Source: Bacteroidota bacterium (GTDB taxonomy: Bacteria > Bacteroidota > Bacteroidia > Bacteroidales > GCA-2748055). Taken from it: DNA of 31,755 nt. Positions 1-7,696 of the stretch are shown piece after piece. A program made the position numbers and the translations under genes. Location: positions 1 through 31,755 of the forward strand of contig JAAEOI010000189.1 in NCBI GenBank assembly GCA_024244665.1, written 5' to 3'. The first letter of the stretch is position 1; each line of letters begins with the position of its first letter. The notes below the pieces were generated by a model. That model had not been told where the DNA came from. It did no database searches and was given only the letters and a program-made list of their open reading frames with translations.

Positions 1-215
1 AGTACCCCCGTTTTTGCAGAGTCCAGCAGCATCTCCTGGTCAAAAAATGCCAGGTTAGCCACAAATATGGACATGGTGAAGCCCACCCCTGCCAGCATGG
101 CAACGCCTACGACCTGCCTGAAGCCGATTCCCGCGGGTAGTTCGGCCATCCCCAGTTTCACCCCGATCCAGGAGAACAGCGAAACCCAACTGTTCCCACC
201 CACGTCGTCTGCCAT
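1..215 (-). pseudogene. nhaA: NhaA Na+/H+ antiporter, C-terminal fragment lacking its N-terminus (also cut by window edge)
   Basis: Read leftward from the ATG at 213-215, the translation contains [15 protein letters not shown] followed by [21 protein letters not shown]. These match the last transmembrane segments of NhaA-type sodium/proton antiporters. A complete NhaA has roughly 380-440 residues, and the matching part here is only the last fifth or so. Nothing NhaA-like lies upstream: the reading frame continues as a hydrophilic stretch ([17 protein letters not shown]) that runs into the end of the AbgT-family gene at 283. The extreme C-terminus lies beyond base 1. I read it as a 5'-truncated remnant. 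A short expressed protein starting MADDVGGN is possible but would lack the antiporter core. Confidence 0.6.
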
Positions 216-282
216 GAATCTTCCTCGACCCACCTCTTTAACTTTCTTTTCTTCAAGCTCTTTTCCCGAAAGAGCTGAATAT

Positions 283-1818
283 TCATGAGGGTAATATGTA
301 GTTAATACCGGCATCTGGTCCCAGCGGCAGACCGAGAAGCAGCCAGACAACCAGCAAAACAATCCAGACAAGGAGAAATCCGAAAGAGTAGGGGATCATA
401 GTGGCAATAATGGTTCCTATCCCCGATTTGGAGTCGTATTTCTGAAAGTAGGCAATAATCAGTGCAAAGAAACTCATCATTGGTGAGATCACGTTGGTCA
501 CACTGTCCCCGATCCGGTAGACCACCTGTGAGAGTTCAGGAGAGTATCCCATAATCATAAACATAGGGATGAAGATTGGAGCCAGTATAGCCCATTTGGC
601 CGAAGCGCTCCCCATAAGCATATTGATGCATGCAGAGAAGAGGACAAAGAGAATCATAAGCGGGATCAGTCCGATTTCGGCCGACATAAGAAGGCCGGCA
701 CCCTTTACCGCCAGGATGATCCCCAGGTTGCTCCATTTGAAATAGGCCACAAACTGAGCGGCAAAAAAGACCAGCACTAGGTAGGTCGCAAGTGTCTTCA
801 TGGAGAGTGCCATCCCGTTAACCACATCGCTGTCGTTCTTAAAGGCACCTGTGCTGAATCCGTATGCCAGACCCGTGCCACCCGCTGTAACGAAAAGCAT
901 GGCCACCACTCCCCGGATCAGGGGAGAGGTGAGGAGTCCGCCACCAGGGCCCCTGAAGAAACCGTCCTGAGGAATCGTACCGATAAGAGTTACGGCAATG
1001 ATAACAACCAGTGTAAGCAGGGCCATAAGCAGCCCTCTCTTCTCTTTCTTGGAGATCTCATCGAAATTGTGCTCCTGTGCCACATCACCCGTGTAGTCTC
1101 CCAGCCTGGGTGCAATAATTCTCTCTGTAATAAAGGTGCCGGCAAAAGAGATCACAAAGGTGGAGGCCACCATAAAGAAATAGTTGGCTGTTGGATTCAC
1201 CTCGTAAGCAGGGTCCAGGATCTGGGCCGCTTCGGTGGAGAGACCGGCCAGCAGCGGGTCCACTGTACCCAGGAGAAGATTGGCACTGAAGCCTCCGGAA
1301 ACTCCTGCAAAGGCTGCTGCCATTCCTATAATGGGATGCCTTCCCAGGGCCTGGAAAATTACTCCGGCCAGGGGGATCAACAGCACATATCCCACATCAG
1401 CAGCGACATTTGAGACGATCCCGGTAAATACCAGAACAAAGGTCATTAGCTTTTTTGGAGCATTAAGCACAAGCAGCTTGATCAGTGCGTGGATCAGCCC
1501 GCTCTGCTCTGCAATACCGATACCAAGCATGGCCACCAGCACAATGCCCAGCGGAGCAAAAGAGGTGAAGTTGTCCACCGTCCCCAGCAGGATCCTATGG
1601 ATGCCGTCGTGTGAAAGCAGGTTTACTGTTCTGACAATCTCCCCGGTACCGGGATGGATCGCTTCCCATTTGAGCCAATGGCCCAGCAGTGAGAACAGGA
1701 GGGCAAAGAGTGCAAAGAGTGCAAAGAGGGTAGCCGGATGAGGAAGTGCGTTACCTGCCCGTTCAGTCCAATTCAACATCTTCTGCAGTATTCCTGCCTT
1801 ACTTTCACTTTTTTTCAT
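283..1818 (-). CDS. AbgT-family transporter (p-aminobenzoyl-glutamate transporter family)
   Basis: This is a 511-residue inner-membrane protein, the usual length for the AbgT family. Members import p-aminobenzoyl-glutamate or export antimetabolites such as sulfonamides. A short cytoplasmic N-terminus ([17 protein letters not shown]) leads into the first membrane segment. The conserved [17 protein letters not shown] stretch lies near residues 137-153 and a [19 protein letters not shown] stretch follows at about 175-192; both are typical of the family. Many further hydrophobic segments continue to the C-terminus, with [18 protein letters not shown] near residue 403. The ATG at 1816-1818 is the only convincing start. 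It lies about 130 bases downstream of the MaoC-like gene on the same strand, with an 18-codon lipoprotein-like ORF between them. The substrate cannot be read from the sequence. Confidence 0.93.
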   Translation of the reverse strand: MKKSESKAGILQKMLNWTERAGNALPHPATLFALFALFALLFSLLGHWLKWEAIHPGTGEIVRTVNLLSHDGIHRILLGTVDNFTSFAPLGIVLVAMLGIGIAEQSGLIHALIKLLVLNAPKKLMTFVLVFTGIVSNVAADVGYVLLIPLAGVIFQALGRHPIIGMAAAFAGVSGGFSANLLLGTVDPLLAGLSTEAAQILDPAYEVNPTANYFFMVASTFVISFAGTFITERIIAPRLGDYTGDVAQEHNFDEISKKEKRGLLMALLTLVVIIAVTLIGTIPQDGFFRGPGGGLLTSPLIRGVVAMLFVTAGGTGLAYGFSTGAFKNDSDVVNGMALSMKTLATYLVLVFFAAQFVAYFKWSNLGIILAVKGAGLLMSAEIGLIPLMILFVLFSACINMLMGSASAKWAILAPIFIPMFMIMGYSPELSQVVYRIGDSVTNVISPMMSFFALIIAYFQKYDSKSGIGTIIATMIPYSFGFLLVWIVLLVVWLLLGLPLGPDAGINYILPS

Positions 1819-1856
1819 AGGTAGATTCTTCGAGTAATCACTGGCTTAGTGCACTT

Positions 1857-1913
1857 TTATGAGCTACAGGAGATCAGGAAAACACTTGCCAGAACAAGTT
1901 GTAGTTGCTTCAT
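1857..1913 (-). other. 18-codon ORF encoding a bare lipoprotein signal peptide
   Basis: Between the MaoC-like gene and the AbgT gene, the minus strand encodes MKQLQLVLASVFLISCSS followed directly by a TAA stop. The peptide looks like a complete lipoprotein signal sequence: a positively charged start, a hydrophobic core and a plausible lipobox (LISC). It then ends two residues after the cysteine. It may be the remnant of a decayed lipoprotein gene, a tiny lipopeptide, or chance. No downstream lipoprotein body was found in any frame of the 38 bases before AbgT. Confidence 0.3.
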
Positions 1914-1947
1914 GATCCGGAATTATGCATAGCTTAAGTATAGAAAT

Positions 1948-2412
1948 CTATTTGAACTGGTAGAGGAAAACGACCACCCCTTTGAATGCCGGTTTTCTTT
2001 CATCCCTGATCTCCATGACCACTTCCACCTCTACCTTGGCTGTTCCCCTGAGGTTAATAATTGATTTCATTTTGGTCTTGATCCTTACCTCACCATCAAC
2101 CACCACGGGCTGACCGAATTTGAAACTCTCGATACCATAGTTCACAAGCATGGTGATGTTATTCACCTCAATGATCTGGTCCCACAGGTAGGGAAGTATC
2201 GACAGACTAAGATAGCCATGGGCAATGGTATTGCCGTAGGGGCTCTCCTTTTTGGCCCTCTCCACATCCACGTGGATCCACTGGTGGTCAACCGTAGCTT
2301 CGGCAAACATATTAATTTGCTCCTGGGTAATTTTGTGGTATTCCGATACACCCAGCTCCAGACCGGAATAATTCTCAAATTCTTCGTAACTGTTAATGAT
2401 CAACTTTGCCAT
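1948..2412 (-). CDS. MaoC-family (hotdog-fold) enoyl-CoA/ACP hydratase
   Basis: The protein has 154 residues, matching single-domain MaoC/NodN-like hydratases. The hydratase-2 type active-site motif is visible as D42-H-Q-W-I-H47-VD, followed by SPYGNTIAHGYLSLSILP at residues 57-74, which forms the hotdog helix. These enzymes hydrate trans-2-enoyl thioesters to (R)-3-hydroxyacyl thioesters, or catalyse the reverse. The gene begins with ATG at 2410-2412 and follows the GH2 gene on the same strand after 89 bases. That gap is wide compared with the coupled genes upstream, so membership of the pigment operon is doubtful. It could serve ordinary fatty-acid or polyhydroxyalkanoate metabolism. It is a different family from the two FabZ-like proteins further on. 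Confidence 0.85.
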   Translation of the reverse strand: MAKLIINSYEEFENYSGLELGVSEYHKITQEQINMFAEATVDHQWIHVDVERAKKESPYGNTIAHGYLSLSILPYLWDQIIEVNNITMLVNYGIESFKFGQPVVVDGEVRIKTKMKSIINLRGTAKVEVEVVMEIRDERKPAFKGVVVFLYQFK

Positions 2413-2501
2413 TGTCTAAATAGGTGTTTAGTGAATGATATATTAAGCAAGTGTTTTCATCGGTTTCAACCATTTTAAGGACCATTTGTTCAGTACTTTT
2501 T

Positions 2502-5240
2502 TCAATCAAACAGGATGGTAGGGTTAAAGGGATAGCGGCCAAAGCGTTCGCCGTATATGGCCACTCCGCCAGGCAATCCCTCATCCACCTCAAAGCTGAT
2601 GGTGAGCGCAGTGTCCCCGCTCAACAGCCGGGCCGGAATTTTTGCTTTACAAAGGTAGCCGTACGAACCTGCCTCCCTCAGTTTCCGGTCCTTCAGCTGG
2701 GAGTGCCATGAGAGCACCCCGCGATGGTCGGCCGGATCATCTTCCAGAAAAAACTCAGCGATCACCTCCCCGTTTACCCTTACCCGTAGCAGCGACGGAT
2801 TGGTCCTGGTGTCGGTCATGGGGTAGGAGTTGGGATTACGACTGGGATCGAAAGTGCCTTTCCCTTGCATATAATCCCCACCCAGTTCTGTCTTCTCGGG
2901 AAGGTCCTTTCCATGTAACTTCTTTGCTGAAGCCTCAAACACCAGGGTAGCACCTCCGCCTTCCTCTCTGAGTGTGGTGGCAGGAATCTTCAACTGGTAG
3001 ATGAAATGCCCGCTTCCGGCGCCGTTGACCTTCAGCCCCTCCAGTATGTTCCATTGTCCCATGCTCCACTTTGCTTCACTGAAGGAGGCCGGGTCAAAGG
3101 AGACCCTGTTCAAAGGGACAGTGGATGCCACTCCGCCCTCCACGAGGAAGCTGGTGAAGTTCAGATGGTAGACAAATGCATGCTTATCGCGCAGCCTTAG
3201 GGTCAGGTGGTACAGTCCCGGTGTTTCCGGCATGGGTACCTGTAGTGGCTCCACATCACCATTGAACCATGGTGCTGCAGGGAGCTTCGTTGTTGAGAAA
3301 AGGGTATGCCGAAACCGCCCTGTTTCATCGTATCCCGAGAGCTCATAATCTAGGATGAACTCCCCGGGAACCCGGTCAGTCATTACGGACAGGTAGAGCG
3401 GCTGTTCCACCATACTTCCCTGTTCAACCTTCCTGCATAGCTCAGATCCGGTGGATAGATATACGCTGCTGTGGAGGTGCGACAGGCTCATGTCCGGTAT
3501 AAACGAGGAGAGACCTGTATATTTTTCTGTGCGGTCGAACCGATAGTAGCCGTTCCACTCATTGACCACATCGTGGTGTTCGGTATAGAGCCAGCCTGCT
3601 ACACTGGGTTGCCTTCTGAACTCATTCATCATGATGTGGTAATCCCAGCTCCAGTCCACATCCCCGGTGCTCCCCTGGTAGCCCCATACATTGCCGCATT
3701 CACTATTGAACATGGGAACCCTGGTCTGGGAGTTCCCCCCGATGAAGTTCCACTGCGATCCTTCATAGGTATTCTCCACCACCTGCTCCAGAAACTCCTT
3801 CCAGCCATAACCGGGCAGGTAGCTATGCCAGGTGTTCAGGTCAGTCACCACATGATCATAATTACAGGGCGAGTTGTCCTCGATCAGCCTGGAGGGATCC
3901 AGTTTTTTTGTCTCCATGAACATCGCCCTGACCCACTCTTGTGTTTCGGGACGAAAAGCGCGATCCTTTCCTTCACCGGAATAGAGACCCCAGGTCTCAT
4001 TGAAGAGTACCCACGAGAATATGGAGGGGTGGTTGTAATCCCTTTCGATCATCTCCCGCATGGCATACTCCCACTCTTTCTTTGCTGTATCGCCGGGCTC
4101 ACCCCAAAAATTGGGCACATCGGCCATAATCAGCAGTCCCAGTTTATCGGCCCAGTAAAGCTTCCGGGGGATCTCTGTTTTGATGTGGATCCGGTTGCCG
4201 TTTAAACCTATCTTTTTGGAGCGGATGATCTCTTCGCGCATGAAGTCATCGCTGGGGTAGGTATAGAACCCGTCTGGATGGTAGGCCTGGTCGAGACTCA
4301 ACTGAAGATAGATGGGGCGGTTATTCAGGGCCACATAGGGATGTCCACTGCCGGGCAGGTCCATGAAGCTGATCTTTCGCATGCCAAAATAGGAGTGAAC
4401 CTCATCCAGTGCCAGCTCTTGCTGTGAAAGCTGAACGGTCACATCATAGAGGTAGGGATCATCCAGCTCCCAGAGATGAGGATCGGGTATTGGAATTTCA
4501 AACTCAAGCTCCTCATCTCCTTTATTAATGAGGGAGTAAATGCCGGAAAGCTCGCCATTGGGGAAGATAACATCCAGGTTCAGCTCCATAGGGGCGGGAT
4601 GGTCGAGTCGGGCAGTGACCGTCACTCTCTCCCTGTCAATATCGGGGGTGAAATGGATATACTGAAGGGCAACGCTACCCCTGAGCTCCAGAAAGACCGT
4701 CTGCCAGATCCCCTTGGCTTCGCCATATCCTTGCTTCCCGTTAAGCTTGAAGGGGTGGTCGCTGTCGTCAACCCGCAGAGTGATCCGGTGACTTGAACCC
4801 GGTGTAACAAAGGAGGTGAGGTCAAATTCGAACTGATTATAGCCACCCTGGTGGGAACCTGCCGGCTGACCGTCAATCCAGAGATCACTCTTCCAGTCAC
4901 AGGCCCCGAACACCAGGAAAGTACGTTCTCCCTTCCAGCTTTCGGGGATTTTGATCTCCCTGCTGTACCAGGCAATATCAGTAAGATCCTCCGTACCTGA
5001 GAGGGGAGATCCCCATGAAAAGGGAACCCTGATTTTATCAGGCAGGGAGGCAGTTTTGAACCAGCTCTCACTGATCCCGGCGTTAAGCGAGTCAAAGCCA
5101 AACTCCCACTCTCCGTTCAGATTGATCCACTGCGTTCGCATGAAATCGGGACGGGGATGTTCGGACAGAGGAATCTGGGCGTTCAGTAAATTGAAGCTAC
5201 CGGCCAGAAGGGCCAGGATAAGAACGCAATAGAATTTCAT
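2502..5240 (-). CDS. Secreted glycoside hydrolase family 2 protein (beta-galactosidase/glucuronidase superfamily)
   Basis: The 912-residue protein begins with a signal peptide ending near LLNA (residues 18-21), so it is exported. An N-terminal sugar-binding jelly-roll (WINLNGEWEF onward, about residues 38-195) is followed by an Ig-like domain and a TIM barrel from about residue 300. The likely acid/base glutamate lies in FSWVLFNETWGL near residue 414, and the likely nucleophile lies in MFNSECGNVWG near residue 513. About 300 further residues form an accessory C-terminal region. The family hydrolyses beta-linked sugars; substrate specificity is not evident. The gene starts only 10 bases after the stop of the acyltransferase gene at 5251, so it may be transcribed as the last member of the pigment operon. 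It may equally be an unrelated polysaccharide-use gene. Confidence 0.9.
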   Translation of the reverse strand: MKFYCVLILALLAGSFNLLNAQIPLSEHPRPDFMRTQWINLNGEWEFGFDSLNAGISESWFKTASLPDKIRVPFSWGSPLSGTEDLTDIAWYSREIKIPESWKGERTFLVFGACDWKSDLWIDGQPAGSHQGGYNQFEFDLTSFVTPGSSHRITLRVDDSDHPFKLNGKQGYGEAKGIWQTVFLELRGSVALQYIHFTPDIDRERVTVTARLDHPAPMELNLDVIFPNGELSGIYSLINKGDEELEFEIPIPDPHLWELDDPYLYDVTVQLSQQELALDEVHSYFGMRKISFMDLPGSGHPYVALNNRPIYLQLSLDQAYHPDGFYTYPSDDFMREEIIRSKKIGLNGNRIHIKTEIPRKLYWADKLGLLIMADVPNFWGEPGDTAKKEWEYAMREMIERDYNHPSIFSWVLFNETWGLYSGEGKDRAFRPETQEWVRAMFMETKKLDPSRLIEDNSPCNYDHVVTDLNTWHSYLPGYGWKEFLEQVVENTYEGSQWNFIGGNSQTRVPMFNSECGNVWGYQGSTGDVDWSWDYHIMMNEFRRQPSVAGWLYTEHHDVVNEWNGYYRFDRTEKYTGLSSFIPDMSLSHLHSSVYLSTGSELCRKVEQGSMVEQPLYLSVMTDRVPGEFILDYELSGYDETGRFRHTLFSTTKLPAAPWFNGDVEPLQVPMPETPGLYHLTLRLRDKHAFVYHLNFTSFLVEGGVASTVPLNRVSFDPASFSEAKWSMGQWNILEGLKVNGAGSGHFIYQLKIPATTLREEGGGATLVFEASAKKLHGKDLPEKTELGGDYMQGKGTFDPSRNPNSYPMTDTRTNPSLLRVRVNGEVIAEFFLEDDPADHRGVLSWHSQLKDRKLREAGSYGYLCKAKIPARLLSGDTALTISFEVDEGLPGGVAIYGERFGRYPFNPTILFD

Positions 5241-5250
5241 CTCTGGTAGA

Positions 5251-6387
5251 TTATGTGCTATGTTTATTGTATACGGGATTAGCGTAGATTTGCAGGAAGA
5301 TCCCTTTCAGCTCCTCCTGGTCCATTCCCTCAAGAGCCCCTGTTTTGGCGCTAATGACTGCTTCAAACTGCTCTTTCTCACCCTGGCTGTAGTGCTGGGC
5401 GAAGCGATTGCTCTTTTCGGACATGTCGGCTGCAATATAGTTTGCAGGCCACAACCTGAATCCATGGTGTATCTGTCTATCGATCTCCCCTGCAATTTTA
5501 TCAATCACATCGTTGTCATGGAGGTTCTCGGATTCAACGCCCTTCAGAAATTTGTTCAGCGGTGAACCGAAGGTATAGTGGATCCTGCCCTTTTTGCCCG
5601 TGATCCCTGCAAGGATGCTTTTCAGGTCCTCGTTTGGGGTCTTCACATACTTCTCCCGCCTACCCATGTACAACTCCCTTGTTTTCTGGATGTCACAGGG
5701 TTCGATTTCATATGAGATGGAGACGGGGACAATGTTCAGGCCGGAAAGCGTTTCACAGATATGATCTCCTCCCATGGCCAGCATCTTGATCAGGCCGGTC
5801 TGGGTCCGGTCATCCCCGTTCTTGGTTCTGCCGTTCCTCTGGGCAATCCAGATGGACTCCTTCTGCTCCTTCAGGCAATGATTGATGTAGGCCGAATTGA
5901 TCCTGGCATTCCTGTACTGCGTGATCTTCGATCCTCCCCGGTAGAAGGTAAACATCTTGTTCAGTTTGCCCAGGTCCAGCAACATCTGCTCTGTCATCAG
6001 GTTCTCCCCGAATGTAATCTGTGATGTTTTGTGCCCGCTCACGAATAAGAGGTACTGCATAATAGCCGCATCCAGCACAATATCGCGGTGGTTGGCCACG
6101 AACAGGTAAGGTTTATTCCTATCGAGTACCTCACTACCCGACTCTGTCAGTCCGGCCGAAGTCTTCTCCACAATTGTCTTAACGGTATATGAGGAGAAAA
6201 ATACCTGGAACTGATCTACTGTCTCAATGCTAAGAAACTTTCTGGTCAGTTCCCCTGTATCTGCTCCCTCGAAAAGGTAGTTCAGAACTCCGGTAAACCT
6301 GGGATGGCTCACCAGGCGTTCAATGGCCGGTTTTACCTCGTGATCATGATAGGGTCTGATGACATCAAACTGCTTTGACAAATCCAT
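5251..6387 (-). CDS. PlsC-like glycerophosphate/lysophospholipid acyltransferase-family protein
   Basis: With the ATG at 6385-6387 the protein has 378 residues. A TTG five codons upstream (6402) is possible, but ATG is preferred. The acyltransferase signature appears as FVANHRDIVLD, with His100 and Asp106. This spacing is one residue longer than the classical HX4D motif. A second block, IWIAQRNGRTKNGDDRTQTG, replaces the usual FPEGTRS block about 85 residues later. The protein has no evident membrane anchor. Family members transfer acyl groups from ACP or CoA to glycerol phosphates or related alcohols. It follows the ligase gene by about 20 bases, which suggests a role in attaching the polyene or a fatty acid to a lipid acceptor. 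The acceptor is unknown. Confidence 0.75.
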   Translation of the reverse strand: MDLSKQFDVIRPYHDHEVKPAIERLVSHPRFTGVLNYLFEGADTGELTRKFLSIETVDQFQVFFSSYTVKTIVEKTSAGLTESGSEVLDRNKPYLFVANHRDIVLDAAIMQYLLFVSGHKTSQITFGENLMTEQMLLDLGKLNKMFTFYRGGSKITQYRNARINSAYINHCLKEQKESIWIAQRNGRTKNGDDRTQTGLIKMLAMGGDHICETLSGLNIVPVSISYEIEPCDIQKTRELYMGRREKYVKTPNEDLKSILAGITGKKGRIHYTFGSPLNKFLKGVESENLHDNDVIDKIAGEIDRQIHHGFRLWPANYIAADMSEKSNRFAQHYSQGEKEQFEAVISAKTGALEGMDQEELKGIFLQIYANPVYNKHST

Positions 6388-6408
6388 GCCCAAATATGGC
6401 AATTAATC

Positions 6409-7695
6409 CTAAGCTTTCCGCCTGTCCAGGAAAGTAAGCGGCTTCCTGCTCATGTCGGGATGCTGCATCCTGGCCACCTCTTTGGGATCCATGAAACGGA
6501 TGGAGGGGGCCACCCTCAATTTGGCGCGGAAATGGTCCTTGATCGTCTTCTCCACTGAGGGTGTGGGCTCCCTGCTTCCAACGAGCACCTGGATGTCATC
6601 CGTATCGATGCTATTGGTGGAGACCACCACGATGTAATTCTCCACCTCCCGGATCTCATTCAGGATTTCATAGAAAGCAGGGGGGAAGAGGGTGGTTCCC
6701 TTGTATTTGATCATCTGCTTCTTCCGGCCTACGATGGGACCCAGACGAAGAGTATTCCTTCCACAGCTGCAGGTTTCGGTGAAGTGGTGAGTGATATCCC
6801 CGGTTTTGAAACGTACCAGGGGCATGCCTTCCACAGCCAGACTGGTGATGGTGACTTCGCCCAGTTCGCCTTCTTTAACAGGACGGTTCTTTTCATCCAG
6901 GAACTCAACCACAATCATCTCCGGGTTCAGGTGGCCACCTGCTCCGGCACTGCACTCGGTAAAGGCTGCCCCCATTTCAGTGGAGGCATAAGTGGAGTAC
7001 AGTTTGATATCCCATTTGCTGAGGATTCGCCGACCCAGCTTATTGAGCCTGAAATTGCTGTCTCTGATGGGTTCACCTATGCAGATGGCACTCCCGACCG
7101 ATGTGGCAGACAGGTCGATATGCTGTTCCTCTGCATGCTCAATCAGCTTCAGCAGGAAGGAGGGGACGGTTACAAGAACAGTGGGGGAGGTGCGCTGGAT
7201 GGTGTCGAACTGTAGAATTACATTGCCGGGCCCCACCCTGATAATCCCTGCTCCCAGTTTCCGGAGGCCCAGGAAGTAGGCCAGTCCAGCCATGAACCTG
7301 CGGTCCAGGGTCAGCATTAACTGGTAGATGTCACTGCTCGTTCCCCCTGCACAGATGAACGAAGCGTACTCGTTGTCGGCCAGTCGCTGCAGGTCATTCT
7401 CTGTGGCAGCAAAGGTGATGGGACTACCCGTTGTCCCCGATGTGGTGATGTAATCGATGATCTTCTCCCTCTCCACGCACAGAAAATCCATGTTGCGCTG
7501 CTGCAGGTGATCTTTGGTGGTGACCGGCAGTGAGATCAGTTCATCCACCGAGGTGACGGATCCGACCTTAAAACCAGCCAGGTGCTCCCTGTAAAAGGGT
7601 GAGTTCTCCATCACCCAGTCCAGCTGGGCGGAGAGGAGTTTTGACTGATATTCCCGAATCTCTGAAACGCTTTTAATAGACAGTTCCCTGTTCAT
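6409..7695 (-). CDS. PaaK-like adenylating ligase (phenylacetate-CoA ligase family), probable starter-acid activation
   Basis: The 428-residue protein has the ANL-superfamily motifs: TTSGTTGSP at residues 84-92 (phosphate-binding loop), YSTYASTEMG at 233-242, LVRFKTGD at 293-300 and GRKKQMIKYKG at 323-333. A CSCG cysteine pair at 309-312, as in phenylacetate-CoA ligases, may help bind metal. The length suits this compact subfamily. The likely reaction is ATP-dependent activation of an aryl acid and transfer to CoA or an ACP phosphopantetheine. In aryl-polyene clusters an adenylating enzyme loads the coumarate-type starter, and that is the inferred role here. The gene begins one base after the stop of the C45 acyltransferase gene, which implies translational coupling. 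Confidence 0.85.
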   Translation of the reverse strand: MNRELSIKSVSEIREYQSKLLSAQLDWVMENSPFYREHLAGFKVGSVTSVDELISLPVTTKDHLQQRNMDFLCVEREKIIDYITTSGTTGSPITFAATENDLQRLADNEYASFICAGGTSSDIYQLMLTLDRRFMAGLAYFLGLRKLGAGIIRVGPGNVILQFDTIQRTSPTVLVTVPSFLLKLIEHAEEQHIDLSATSVGSAICIGEPIRDSNFRLNKLGRRILSKWDIKLYSTYASTEMGAAFTECSAGAGGHLNPEMIVVEFLDEKNRPVKEGELGEVTITSLAVEGMPLVRFKTGDITHHFTETCSCGRNTLRLGPIVGRKKQMIKYKGTTLFPPAFYEILNEIREVENYIVVVSTNSIDTDDIQVLVGSREPTPSVEKTIKDHFRAKLRVAPSIRFMDPKEVARMQHPDMSRKPLTFLDRRKA

Positions 7696-7696
7696 C

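Noticed and set aside
2413..2501. Possible terminator between the GH2 and MaoC-like genes
   Set aside because: Short direct repeats (AAATGGT) and AT-rich words are present, but no stem followed by a T-run could be built on the minus strand.
3471..4205. Long open frame on the plus strand (244 codons) opposite the GH2 gene
   Set aside because: It lies wholly antisense to a convincing GH2 catalytic domain and its translation shows no recognisable motif; codon-complement effects in a GC-rich gene explain it.
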